A stretch of 38,073 nucleotides of DNA. Source: Thermodesulfobacteriota bacterium. GTDB taxonomy: Bacteria; Desulfobacterota; Thermodesulfobacteria; Thermodesulfobacteriales; Thermodesulfobacteriaceae. The notes under the pieces are model-generated. The model was not told the origin of the DNA. It saw nothing but the letters and a program-made list of their open reading frames with translations, and ran no database searches. Location of the stretch: contig JAUQQL010000012.1 of assembly GCA_030578315.1 (NCBI GenBank), positions 1-38,073 on the forward strand, in the 5' to 3' direction. The position numbers and the translations under genes were made by a program. Every line of letters starts with the position of its first letter. Positions within the stretch are counted from its first letter, which is position 1. Positions 16,099 to 24,180 of the stretch are shown here, piece by piece.

Positions 16099-16671
16099 AT
16101 GGAAACTTTAATTTTTGTTTTAATAATTTTAGCTTTAATTTTAATTGGTTTTTTAATTTATTTAGCTTTTAAAGTAAACAAAGTAATAGATGAACTTCAT
16201 GAAAATTTATCTTATTTACCTTTAATACTGGAAGAATTTAAAGGAACTTCAGGAAAAATTAATGAAAATTTAGATACTTTTAAGTCTACTGTGGAGAATA
16301 TTAACAATTTAGTTTTAGACTTAAAAGTCCTGCCCAAAATATTAGAAGAAATAGGAGAAAGTGTAAAAGATTTTAAAGCTTTTTTAAAAGGTCAAATAGA
16401 AAGTGTTAGCGATGAATTAAAGTTTTTTATTGAAGATTTTAAGGATACAGCTCACAATGTAAAAGAAGTTTCAGATAAAATTAGAGTAGCTGTTAAAAGT
16501 GTAGACCCTTTGATTGAAGTGGTAAGAGAAACTACTCAAACTTCTTCCACAGTTTTAACTTCTTTGAATAAAGAATTAAAGAAGATTTATATAGAAATTT
16601 CTGCTTTAATCTCAGGTATTGTAGAGTTTAGTAAAACTTTAAAAGATGTTTTAAAACTGTGGAAAAAATAA
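16099..16671 (+). CDS. Membrane-anchored coiled-coil protein, DUF948-like
   Basis: An N-terminal membrane helix (about 4-27, LIFVLIILALILIGFLIYLAF) is followed by a long, mostly helical charged region with heptad character. Repeated segments such as INENLDTFKSTVENINNLV and LDLKVLPKILEEIGE resemble DUF948-type proteins. The function is not known; such proteins are often found with YtxH-type genes, as here. A strong AAGGAG ribosome binding site precedes the ATG. It probably forms an operon with the next gene, 21 bases away. Confidence 0.75.
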   Translation: METLIFVLIILALILIGFLIYLAFKVNKVIDELHENLSYLPLILEEFKGTSGKINENLDTFKSTVENINNLVLDLKVLPKILEEIGESVKDFKAFLKGQIESVSDELKFFIEDFKDTAHNVKEVSDKIRVAVKSVDPLIEVVRETTQTSSTVLTSLNKELKKIYIEISALISGIVEFSKTLKDVLKLWKK

Positions 16672-16692
16672 AATAAACAAAGGAGGGTACAG

Positions 16693-17016
16693 ATGGAAGA
16701 AAGAAATTTTAAAATTGCTTTAGCATTTTTATTAGGGGTTATTGTAGGAGGAGCTATAACTTTGTTTTTAACTCCTGTTAGTGGACCAGAACTTAGAAGG
16801 AAGGTTAAAGATGAGTTAGAGGATGTTACTCGAAAGGTGAAGGAAGAAGCTCAAGGTTTAAAAAGCAAGGCTGAAGAGCTTTCAGCAAAAGCTAAAGAAA
16901 TTTTAGAAGTGAAAAAAGAAGCCTTAAAAGAAGCTATAGAAAAGAGTAAAGAAACTATACAAGAGAAAAAAGAAGAACTAGCTTCTAAACTGTTTAAAAA
17001 GGAAGAGGAAGTTTAA
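16693..17016 (+). CDS. YtxH-domain small membrane protein
   Basis: The N-terminal Gly-rich membrane segment FKIALAFLLGVIVGGAITLF followed by LTPVSGPELRRK is the YtxH signature (membrane helix, then 'P-SG-ELR'). The remaining 70 residues are a Lys/Glu-rich helical tail, probably coiled coil. YtxH proteins are linked to general stress in Gram-positive bacteria; the role here is unknown. It has a good AGGAGG ribosome binding site. The gene ends 20 bases from the convergent nadK. The repeated AAAAATTTTT blocks there may form a weak AT hairpin serving both strands. Confidence 0.8.
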   Translation: MEERNFKIALAFLLGVIVGGAITLFLTPVSGPELRRKVKDELEDVTRKVKEEAQGLKSKAEELSAKAKEILEVKKEALKEAIEKSKETIQEKKEELASKLFKKEEEV

Positions 17017-17036
17017 AAATTTTTAGATAAAAATTT

Positions 17037-17831
17037 TTACCAATTAAATTTTTCTTTTAAAATTTGTAAATAGCTTTTGTTTAAAGCAGGAAGTAGTTTT
17101 ATAGGTTTTTCTGCTTTGCAAAACCTGACAGGTACATGAGGTTCAATATTTATGTTTTTTTGACCATCTATAATAAGAGACAAATTTTTATTAGGATTGG
17201 TTATAGTAATTTCCACCACTGATGAATCAGGAATGATAAAAGGTTTTATGTTAAATTTAAAAGTACATACAGGGGTTATAGTAATAACAGAAGCCTTAGG
17301 ATGAATAATAGGTCCTCCTGCAGATACATTATAAGCTGTAGAACCTGTAGGGGTAGATACAATGATTCCATCTCCGGAAACAACAGTAAGTGGAAAGGAA
17401 TCTATTTTTACTTCTAGGTAAACTAATTTTTCAGGACATTTTCTACAAACTACCCCTTCATTTAAGGCAATAAAATTTTTTTCTCTATAAGAGATTTTTA
17501 AAGCTGTTCTTTCTTCAAGTTTTACCTTTCCTTCTTCAAAAAGTTTTAAAATTCTTTCCAAGTCTTCTAGATAATTCTCGGTTAAAAATCCAAATTTTCC
17601 TTTGTTTATTCCAATAAGAGGAAGATCATATTTATAGGCTAAAGGAACAGCTTTAAGAAAAGTTCCATCTCCTCCTAGAATCAAAATACCTTTTATTCTT
17701 TGTTTCTCCTCCTTAGAAAGAGATAAAAACTCTTCAGGAGAGAGAAGTTCAACTTTTTTGTCTTTTTTAAAAGTTTTTAAAATTGAAGGAAGAGGAAGTT
17801 CTTTTTTTTTAAAAAACACAAAAGATAGCAT
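17037..17831 (-). CDS. nadK: NAD kinase
   Basis: NAD kinase phosphorylates NAD to NADP in the cytoplasm. The catalytic GGDG motif (53-56, ILGGDGTFLKA), the nearby LPLIGINKGKFGFL and the substrate-binding TPTGSTAYNVSAGGP segment are all present. At 264 residues it is a normal short bacterial form. The ATG at 17831 has no Shine-Dalgarno; the promoter just upstream predicts a leaderless mRNA. It converges with the YtxH gene. Confidence 0.95.
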   Translation of the reverse strand: MLSFVFFKKKELPLPSILKTFKKDKKVELLSPEEFLSLSKEEKQRIKGILILGGDGTFLKAVPLAYKYDLPLIGINKGKFGFLTENYLEDLERILKLFEEGKVKLEERTALKISYREKNFIALNEGVVCRKCPEKLVYLEVKIDSFPLTVVSGDGIIVSTPTGSTAYNVSAGGPIIHPKASVITITPVCTFKFNIKPFIIPDSSVVEITITNPNKNLSLIIDGQKNINIEPHVPVRFCKAEKPIKLLPALNKSYLQILKEKFNW

Positions 17832-17838
17832 AAATTTA

Positions 17839-17867
17839 ATTTTAATTTAAAAATTTAAAAAAGACAA
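17839..17867 (-). promoter_or_regulatory. nadK promoter; predicts a leaderless transcript
   Basis: On the minus strand TTGTCT (17867-17862) and TAAAAT (17844-17839) are separated by 17 bases. The transcript start falls at about 17832, one base before the ATG at 17831. The arrangement is nearly identical to the glycogen-cassette promoter, which has the same TTGTCT box and spacing. Confidence 0.55.
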
Positions 17868-17988
17868 AAATAAAGTCTTTAGTTGATAGAGTTTAGTTAA
17901 AGCCTGTTAGTGTTTTAACCAAGTCTTTACATAAAAGAAAAAGCTACCAAGCAAAAATTGTTTTTTAAAAAAATTTTTCTTTTATTTC

Positions 17989-18030
17989 TTGACTTAAATC
18001 AAAGAATTTTTAAAATTTTTAGTTTATTTT
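17989..18030 (+). promoter_or_regulatory. CRP/FNR-type operator and promoter of the cupin-hcp operon
   Basis: TTGACTTAAATCAA (17989-18002) is a near-perfect match to the TTGAT-N4-ATCAA dyad bound by FNR/DNR-family regulators. Its centre lies at 17995.5. A -10-like TATTTT at 18025-18030 predicts a start near 18037, which puts the dyad at -41.5, the classic class II activator position. The rest of 17832-18061 (230 bases) is AT-rich with no gene. Confidence 0.55.
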
Positions 18031-18061
18031 AAATTTTGAACTAAAAAATCGTAGGTTAAAA

Positions 18062-18382
18062 GTGGGAGACCTGAAAGGACAAATTTTAAATCTTAAGGAA
18101 TCAATTGGATATCAACAAGGAGCTATTGTGAGTAAAAACATAATCAACAAGCCTTCAGGTACGGTAACCCTTTTTTCATTTGATAAAAACCAAGGATTAA
18201 GTGAACATACTGCTCCCTTTGAGGTTTTAATTATAGTTTTAGAAGGTGAGGCTGAGATTAGTCTTTCTGAAAAAATTTTCAAACTAAGACCAGGAGAGGC
18301 TTTTCTTATACCCACCAACGAACTCCACAAACTTAAAGCTCTTACAGAATTTAAAATGCTTTTAATAATGATTAAAGCTTAA
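18062..18382 (+). CDS. Small cupin-domain protein
   Basis: A single cupin barrel of 106 residues. The core HTAPFEVLIIVLEGEAEISL and the second motif LRPGEAFLIPTNELHKL are typical of conserved cupins. One metal-site His (HTAPFE) and the later ELHKL His are present, so it may bind metal. The GTG start at 18062 has only a weak ribosome binding site. It is 24 bases ahead of hcp and shares its upstream FNR-type site, which suggests a role in nitrosative or redox stress; its biochemical activity is unknown. Confidence 0.85.
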   Translation: MGDLKGQILNLKESIGYQQGAIVSKNIINKPSGTVTLFSFDKNQGLSEHTAPFEVLIIVLEGEAEISLSEKIFKLRPGEAFLIPTNELHKLKALTEFKMLLIMIKA

Positions 18383-18406
18383 AATACATAAATAAGGAGG
18401 GAGCTT

Positions 18407-19993
18407 ATGTTTTGTCATCAATGTGAACAAACAGCAAAAGGTATTGCCTGCACAACCAAAGGAGTTTGTGGAAAAGAACATTCTACAGATGTTTTGCAAG
18501 ATTTTTTAATTTATACTTTAGCTGACCTTGCAGAAAATATTTTAGAGACAGAAAGAAAGGGGCAAAAAAATTTAGAATTAGACCGCTTCCTCATGGAGGC
18601 TATGTTTAGCACTCTAACCAATGTAAATTTTGACCCTGAAAGAATTAAAATTTATATCGAAAAAGCAGCCAACTACTTTGTCCCCAAGGTTGAACCTGCA
18701 AAGGACTTAGAAAGTTTGATTAAACAAGCTGAAACTTATGAGATAAAACCAGAATTTTTTGCAGGAGAAAGTGAAGAGGTTATTTCTCTGAAGTTTGCCA
18801 TTCTATACGCCTTAAAAGGAATAGCAGCTTATGCTTATCATGCTTATAAACTAGGTGAAGAAAATGAAGAAATTTATAAGGCTTTTAAAGAACTTTTAGT
18901 TCAAATTTACAAAGATTCTACTTCTGATTTAGAAACTTGGATGAAAAGAACTTTAGAGACTGGGAAGCTTAATCTGATGGTAATGGAACTTCTTGACAAA
19001 GCCAATACCTCTAATTTTGGAGACCCTATTCCTACCAAAGTTCCCTTAGGAGTAAAAGCTGGTAAAGCTATTTTGGTTTCGGGTCACGATTTAAAAGACC
19101 TTTACGAACTTCTTAGGCAAACAGAAGGAAAGGGAATATATGTTTATACTCATGGAGAGATGCTTCCTGCTCACGGATATCCTGAGCTTAAAAAATTTAC
19201 TCATCTTTATGGACATTATGGAACAGCTTGGCAAAATCAACAAAAAGAATTTTCACAATTTCCAGGACCGATTGTAATGACTACTAATTGTCTCATGCCT
19301 CCCAAAGACTCTTACAGGGATAGAGTTTTCACTCTTGGACCAGTAGGATATCCTGGATTAAAGCATATTTCTGATGAAGACTTTTCTCCAGTTATTGAAA
19401 TGGCACTTCAGATGGAAGGTTTTAAAGAAGACCACTCTGGAGGAGAGGTCATAACTGGATTTGCAAAAAAGGCTGTTTTTTCAGTTTCTGATAAAATAAT
19501 TGAAGCTGTAAAGAAGGAGAAAATAAAACACTTTTTCTTAGTAGGAGGATGTGATGGAGCTAAACCTGGAAGAAGTTATTACACTGAATTTGTAGAAAAA
19601 GCACCTAAGGATACTATAATTCTCACCTTAGCTTGTGGAAAATTTAGATTCTTTGACAAAGACTTAGGAAATATAGAAGGAATTCCAAGACTTATAGATG
19701 TTGGACAGTGTAACGATGCTTATTCAGCTATTCAAATTGCTTTAGCTCTAAGTAAAGCTTTTAATGTAGAAGTAAACAAACTTCCTCTTTCTCTCATCCT
19801 TTCTTGGTATGAACAAAAAGCTATAGCTATTCTCTTAACCCTTCTTTACTTAAATATTCAAAATATAAGACTTGGTCCAAGTATGCCTGCCTTTTTAAGC
19901 AAAAACATTTTAGAACTTATATCTAAACAGTTTAATCTCAAACCTATTACCACTCCGGACGAAGACTTAAAGGCTATACTGAACCTTACTTAA
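18407..19993 (+). CDS. hcp: Hybrid-cluster protein (hydroxylamine reductase)
   Basis: Hcp carries a [4Fe-4S] cluster and an unusual Fe-S-O hybrid cluster, and reduces NO or hydroxylamine. The N-terminal Cys3-Cys6-Cys15-Cys21 (CHQCEQTAKGIACTTKGVCG) is the closely spaced motif of strict-anaerobe Hcp proteins. Hybrid-cluster ligand regions are visible: SGHDLKDLYELL, TNCLMPP, VGGCDGAKPGRSYY, LACGKFRF, GQCNDAYSA and WYEQKAIA. The 528-residue length is complete. A strong AAGGAGGG ribosome binding site precedes the ATG. It is transcribed with the upstream cupin gene, probably under a CRP/FNR-type activator. Confidence 0.96.
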   Translation: MFCHQCEQTAKGIACTTKGVCGKEHSTDVLQDFLIYTLADLAENILETERKGQKNLELDRFLMEAMFSTLTNVNFDPERIKIYIEKAANYFVPKVEPAKDLESLIKQAETYEIKPEFFAGESEEVISLKFAILYALKGIAAYAYHAYKLGEENEEIYKAFKELLVQIYKDSTSDLETWMKRTLETGKLNLMVMELLDKANTSNFGDPIPTKVPLGVKAGKAILVSGHDLKDLYELLRQTEGKGIYVYTHGEMLPAHGYPELKKFTHLYGHYGTAWQNQQKEFSQFPGPIVMTTNCLMPPKDSYRDRVFTLGPVGYPGLKHISDEDFSPVIEMALQMEGFKEDHSGGEVITGFAKKAVFSVSDKIIEAVKKEKIKHFFLVGGCDGAKPGRSYYTEFVEKAPKDTIILTLACGKFRFFDKDLGNIEGIPRLIDVGQCNDAYSAIQIALALSKAFNVEVNKLPLSLILSWYEQKAIAILLTLLYLNIQNIRLGPSMPAFLSKNILELISKQFNLKPITTPDEDLKAILNLT

Positions 19994-20315
19994 AAGGAAA
20001 AAACTCTTGTCCTGCATAAGGTCTGTTGCTTTTTAGAAAACAACAAATGTGATAAAGTGGAAGTTTAAAATTATGTAGAAAGCTTCAACTAATCCCGAGA
20101 AAGACTTCACCCTGCTTAAAAAACTTGAAATCCTCAAAAATGCTTCAAAAAGAGGTGAAGTTACCTTGAGAGTAAAGATAATTAAGTACTTGTCAAAAAA
20201 GTAAGAGCTTGTTAGTGTTTTAATTATAGGGCGAGAGCTTATAGAGTTTATGAAGTATTAAGGACTAATCACTGAATGTATAGAAATCTCTTGACACACA
20301 TATAGATTAACTCGT
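19994..20315 (+). other. Non-coding or decayed DNA between hcp and the TnpB remnant
   Basis: No intact gene. A short open stretch at about 20086-20203 (ending ...LRVKIIKYLSKK) reads like the tail of a broken gene but I cannot identify it. A consensus TTGACA at 20291-20296 with TATGCA 18 bases later could be the relic promoter of the transposon gene. A 17-base sequence at 20207-20223 nearly repeats one at 17902-17918. Confidence 0.4.
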
Positions 20316-21003
20316 ATGCAAAAAATTATTAAGAAGGGTTTGCTTTTTTCTTTAAACTTTGCAAATACAGGTAAACTTTCTTTTCTTGAAGCTCTTTGGC
20401 AGGAATATCAAAAAGTTGGATATGTCTTAAAAGCAGGCAAAGGCAATTCTTAAAAGTCTCTTCTTAAAACTCAAAAAAGGTAAAAACCCTCAAAAGCCAA
20501 AAATAAAAAAATCCAGTTCTAAAGTTAGACAATAGGTTTTACAAAATTGAAAGTGGTAAAAATTCTTTTAACTTTTGGCTTTTCCTTTTAAAAGCTATGA
20601 GTATGCTAATAACTATTTTAGAGATTGAAAGCTGTGTTCTAAAGGAATAGATATAGGATATAGAAAACTAATTGCTACATCAGAAGGAGAGGTTTTTTGA
20701 AAGAAAGGTAAGGAAGATAATAAAGAAGAAGATAGAACTTAAAAAACAAGGTTCAAAAAACTTAAAAAAGCAATAGATGGAAGTTTTTTTCCTGTTATAG
20801 AAAAGTTAAAGAATTTAAAGAAAAGTAAGAAGGGAAAATGGAATGGTCAGCGAATAGAAAATTTAATCATTGGATATATGCTTATGTTCTGAAAAGGATA
20901 AGGGAGCTAATGTGAGGTAGCTGGCGTTCAGTGGCACATAGTTTTCCCAGTTTATACGAGCAGGACTTGTCCTTGTCCTATAGAATATTTTTCTATAGAA
21001 TGA
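20316..21003 (+). pseudogene. Degenerate IS200/IS605-type TnpB (OrfB) gene
   Basis: Pieces of TnpB are recognisable in more than one frame. An N-terminal part begins at the ATG at 20316 (LSFLEALWQEYQKV) and stops after about 45 codons. A middle part near 20530 reads NRFYKIESGKNSFNFWLFLL. The RuvC-I motif GIDIGYRKLIATSEGEVF (20644-20697) ends in a stop. A late segment AGVQWHIVFPVYTSRTCP (20920 on) matches the start of the TnpB zinc-ribbon region. At least three stops and several frameshifts separate them, the second zinc-ribbon pair is missing, and no TnpA gene is nearby. It is therefore a dead element. A hairpin CTATAGAA-N5-TTCTATAG lies at 20978-20998. Confidence 0.85.
20978..20998. repeat. 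Short perfect inverted repeat at the 3' end of the TnpB remnant
   Basis: Eight-base arms CTATAGAA and TTCTATAG flank a 5-base TATTT loop. IS200/IS605 elements carry hairpins near their ends and the 3' end also encodes the guide RNA, so this may be a relic of the right end. It could be chance in AT-rich DNA. The rest of 21004-21109 shows only the ribosome binding site (AAGGAGG) of the next gene. Confidence 0.4.
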
Positions 21004-21109
21004 GGAACTATGAATTCGTACAAAATCTTGCTTTTACTATAAATTGGTATTAACTTTTAAAAAAGTATCTTAGTTTTAAAAGCCAAACTTTCGTAAGGAG
21101 GATAAAGCT

Positions 21110-22249
21110 ATGTTGGAATTTGTTTTTTATAATCCTACCAAAATTGTTTTTGGAAAAGACCAGACTTACAGAATAGGAGAATTTATAAAAGAAAAAAAGT
21201 GTCTTTTTCTTTACGGTGGTGGAAGCATTTTTAAAAACGGAATTTATGAAAAGGTAGTAAATTCTTTAAAAGTTGCTGGAAAGGAATGGATAGAGAAAGG
21301 AGGAGTTAAACCTAATCCAGTCTTAAGTTTTGTTTACGAAGCTATAGAAGTTGCTAGAAAAGAAAAAGTTGAATGTATTTTAGCAGTAGGAGGAGGAAGT
21401 GTTATAGATACTGCTAAAACTGTAGCAGCAGGTTACTTTTATGAAGGAGATGTTTGGGATTTTTTTATTAAAAAAGCAGAAATTCAAGAAGCTTTACCTG
21501 TATATGTAGTTCTTACTCTTGCAGCTACAGGTACAGAAATGAACAGATATGCAGTTATAACTAATGAAAAAACTAGACAAAAGTTTAATATAGATTCCGA
21601 TAAAGTGTATCCCAAAGTTTCTATTCTTGATCCAGTTAACACCTACACTGTTCCTAAAGAACAAGTAGCTTATGGATGTGTAGATGCTATGTTACATCTT
21701 TTAGAGGGTTATTTTACCCAGTCCTATCCTAACACCCCTATTCAAGACGGTTTTGTAGAAACTTTAGTTAAGGTTCTTATAGAGACTACTCAAAGAATTT
21801 TTGAAAATCCTCAAGATTACGATGCAAGAGCTAACTTTATGTGGGCTACTACTTTAGCTTTAAACGGTTTAACTACAGCAGGTATTGGGAGTTTTGGTTT
21901 TCCAAATCACATAATAGCTCATTCTCTTTCAGCTTTTTACGACCTTCCTCACGGAGCAACTCTTGCTATCATTTTTCCTGCGTGGTTAAGGTATAAATTT
22001 CCAGAAAAGAGTTACAGGATTTCTAAATTGGGAATGGCTATTTTTAATGATGGAGAGCCTGAAAAGGTAATAGAAAAATTAGAAAACTTTTATTCCTCCA
22101 TAGGGGTTCCAACTAGACTTTCTCAGGTTAAAGTTCCAGAAGAAGATTTACCAGCTCTTGCTGAAAATGCTTACGGATTTGCAAAGATTAGAGATTTAGC
22201 TGACTATACTCCAGAGGTGATTATTGAAATTTTAAAACTTGCAAAATAA
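21110..22249 (+). CDS. Iron-containing alcohol dehydrogenase (butanol dehydrogenase-like)
   Basis: A group III Fe-dependent alcohol dehydrogenase that interconverts alcohols and aldehydes with NAD(P)H. The N-terminal dinucleotide-binding half has GGGSVIDTAKTVAAGY near residues 95-110. The C-terminal half has the metal ligands in VDAMLHLLEGYF (Asp, His) and HIIAHSLSAFYDLPHG (two His). The opening FVFYNPTKIVFGKDQ resembles the BdhA/YqhD subgroup, suggesting preference for longer-chain or reactive aldehydes and NADPH. It starts after a perfect AAGGAGG ribosome binding site and lies 22 bases ahead of a DUF2148 gene. The physiological substrate is unknown. Confidence 0.92.
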   Translation: MLEFVFYNPTKIVFGKDQTYRIGEFIKEKKCLFLYGGGSIFKNGIYEKVVNSLKVAGKEWIEKGGVKPNPVLSFVYEAIEVARKEKVECILAVGGGSVIDTAKTVAAGYFYEGDVWDFFIKKAEIQEALPVYVVLTLAATGTEMNRYAVITNEKTRQKFNIDSDKVYPKVSILDPVNTYTVPKEQVAYGCVDAMLHLLEGYFTQSYPNTPIQDGFVETLVKVLIETTQRIFENPQDYDARANFMWATTLALNGLTTAGIGSFGFPNHIIAHSLSAFYDLPHGATLAIIFPAWLRYKFPEKSYRISKLGMAIFNDGEPEKVIEKLENFYSSIGVPTRLSQVKVPEEDLPALAENAYGFAKIRDLADYTPEVIIEILKLAK

Positions 22250-22271
22250 GTTTTTATAAAAGGAGGAGGAT

Positions 22272-22814
22272 ATGAAAATAAATATTGAAAAGGAAATTAT
22301 TGAGGAACTTGCGAAACAAATTTTGGTATGTGCCAGAACTGCTCCTAAAGCAAAGGGAGAAGATGATCTTGTTTTAGGAATTGTAGAAGAACATGAAAAA
22401 GAACTTCTAGCTCAAGAAATGGAAAAAATTGCAGAAAGAGGTGAAACTTTTAAATTTTTTAAAAGGGACGCGGAAAATGTAAGGAATTCTGAAGCCATAA
22501 TTCTTATAGCTCTTGACTTTAAAAAACCTTTGGGGTTAAATTGTGGAGCTTGTGGTTTTAATTGCGAAACTATTTTAAAACAAAAAAAACTTGATCTAGA
22601 TTTTGACGGACCAGTTTGTGCTCTTAAACTTTTAGACCTTGGAATAGCTATAGGCTCTGCAGTGTACAAGGCTAAAGACCTTTGTATAGACAATCGCGTA
22701 ATGTATAGCATAGGAGTAGCAGCTAAAAGATTAAAGCTTATTCCAGGACAAATAGTAATCGGGATACCCCTAAGTGTCAAAGGTAAAAACATCTTTTTTG
22801 ATAGGAAATTTTAG
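22272..22814 (+). CDS. DUF2148 ferredoxin-like domain protein
   Basis: A 180-residue cytoplasmic protein with a cysteine cluster LNCGACGFNC (C-x2-C-x4-C type) and a later single Cys in DGPVCALKLLDLGIAIGSA, as in the DUF2148 family of putative iron-sulfur proteins. The N-terminal ARTAPKAKGEDDLVLGIV is also typical. These are common in anaerobes; no reaction has been assigned that I know of. It has an excellent AGGAGGA ribosome binding site and lies between the alcohol dehydrogenase and trpF, so a redox role is possible but not shown. Confidence 0.8.
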   Translation: MKINIEKEIIEELAKQILVCARTAPKAKGEDDLVLGIVEEHEKELLAQEMEKIAERGETFKFFKRDAENVRNSEAIILIALDFKKPLGLNCGACGFNCETILKQKKLDLDFDGPVCALKLLDLGIAIGSAVYKAKDLCIDNRVMYSIGVAAKRLKLIPGQIVIGIPLSVKGKNIFFDRKF

Positions 22815-22822
22815 AAGTTAAA

Positions 22823-23437
22823 ATGGTTAAGATTAAAATTTGTGGTTTAAAATACCCGGAAGATTTAAAGTTTATAGACGAACTTTCTGTGGATTATGTA
22901 GGTTTTGTAAAATATCCTAAGTCTCCAAGATATGTAGAAAACTTAAAAGACCTTTTGGGATTAATAAAAAATGCTAAAAAAGTAGCTGTTTTTGTTAATC
23001 CTTCATATGAAGAAATAAAAGAAGTCCTTGATTTAGGAATAGATTTAATTCAGCTTCACGGAGACGAAAGTCCAGAGCTAGGAGTTAAAGTAGGTTTTGA
23101 AAAGATTATAAAAGCTTTTAGAGTAAAAGATAGTTTTTTAAATTTAGAAGTTTTTAAATTTTGGAATAAATGTTATGCCTTTTTACTCGATACTTATAAG
23201 CCAGGAATACCTGGAGGTACTGGAGAGAGTTTTGATTGGAATATAGCTAAAAAGGTTGTGTCTGCCGGGTATAGAATTTTTTTAGCAGGTGGGCTTAATT
23301 CCGAAAATATAACTGTAGCTATAGAAAAAGTAAAACCCTATGCACTTGATGTTTCCTCTGGAGTTGAACTCTACCCTGGTAAAAAAGACTTCCAAAAAGT
23401 TAAAACTTTAGTAGAAAAAGTTAAAAAATATAGATGA
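22823..23437 (+). CDS. trpF: Phosphoribosylanthranilate isomerase
   Basis: TrpF converts phosphoribosylanthranilate to CdRP in tryptophan synthesis. The catalytic cysteine is in KICGLKYPEDL near the N-terminus. IQLHGDES, LLDTYKPGIPGGTGESFDW and the phosphate-binding end LAGGLNSENI...ALDVSSGVE are all family signatures. At 204 residues it is a complete single-domain enzyme. No other trp gene is in this window. It overlaps the next gene by 4 bases. Confidence 0.95.
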   Translation: MVKIKICGLKYPEDLKFIDELSVDYVGFVKYPKSPRYVENLKDLLGLIKNAKKVAVFVNPSYEEIKEVLDLGIDLIQLHGDESPELGVKVGFEKIIKAFRVKDSFLNLEVFKFWNKCYAFLLDTYKPGIPGGTGESFDWNIAKKVVSAGYRIFLAGGLNSENITVAIEKVKPYALDVSSGVELYPGKKDFQKVKTLVEKVKKYR

Positions 23438-24180
23438 TAGAAAAAAATATTTACATCGGAACTTCTGGCTGGAATTATTATTCTTTTAAAGAAATTTTTT
23501 ATCCCTTGCATCTTAAGCCCAAAGACTGGCTATCCTTTTATGCTGAACACTTTAATACTGTAGAAGTAAATGCTACTTTTTATAGGTTACCTACTTTAAA
23601 AACCTTTGAAAAGTGGTATAGCGAGACTCCTGAAAATTTTGTGTTTTCTTTAAAAGTTCCTAAAGTAATAACTCACATTAAAAGACTAAAGGAAGTTGAA
23701 CAAGAATTAAAAGAGTTTTTAGCTTGTATCTCAGGTTTAAAGGAAAAAGCTGAGGTTTTACTTTTTCAGCTTCCTCCTTCTTTAAAATATGAACCAGAAG
23801 TCTGGGAGAAATTTTCTAAAATTTTACCCGAGAATTATCTCAAGGTAATTGAAGTAAGAAACCGAAGTTTTCATCAGGAAGAATTTATAAATTTTCTTAA
23901 AAAACATAATTTGTGTCTTTGTTTTTCTGATTGTGCTGGAAAATATCCTTCTTGGTATGAAGTGCAAACTGCTGATTTTCTTTATTTCAGAATGCATGGT
24001 TCAAAAAAACTTTATGTATCTAACTATGAAGAAGAGGAATTAAAGGAACTAGTTCAAAAAATAAACTTTTATTCAGTAAAAAAAGTTTTTGTCTACTTTG
24101 ATAATACTTCCTTGGGATATGCTGTTTTAAATGCTAAAAGACTTAAGGAACTTATAGAGGAGGTGAAAAGAAAGTTATGA
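23434..24180 (+). CDS. DUF72 (YecE-like) TIM-barrel protein
   Basis: The start YIGTSGWNYYSFKEIFYP, then FNTVEVNATFYRLP and FSLKVPKVITHIKRL, followed by LLFQLPPSL and FRMHGSKKLY, is the characteristic run of DUF72 proteins. They are predicted TIM barrels of uncertain function. The 248-residue length is typical. The gene overlaps trpF and the next gene by 4 bases each, so the three are translationally coupled. Confidence 0.9.
   Translation: MIEKNIYIGTSGWNYYSFKEIFYPLHLKPKDWLSFYAEHFNTVEVNATFYRLPTLKTFEKWYSETPENFVFSLKVPKVITHIKRLKEVEQELKEFLACISGLKEKAEVLLFQLPPSLKYEPEVWEKFSKILPENYLKVIEVRNRSFHQEEFINFLKKHNLCLCFSDCAGKYPSWYEVQTADFLYFRMHGSKKLYVSNYEEEELKELVQKINFYSVKKVFVYFDNTSLGYAVLNAKRLKELIEEVKRKL

Noticed and set aside
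20080-20203. Short gene upstream of the TnpB remnant
   Set aside because: There is an open stretch of about 40 codons but no convincing start or ribosome binding site and no recognisable family; it may be a tail of a broken gene.
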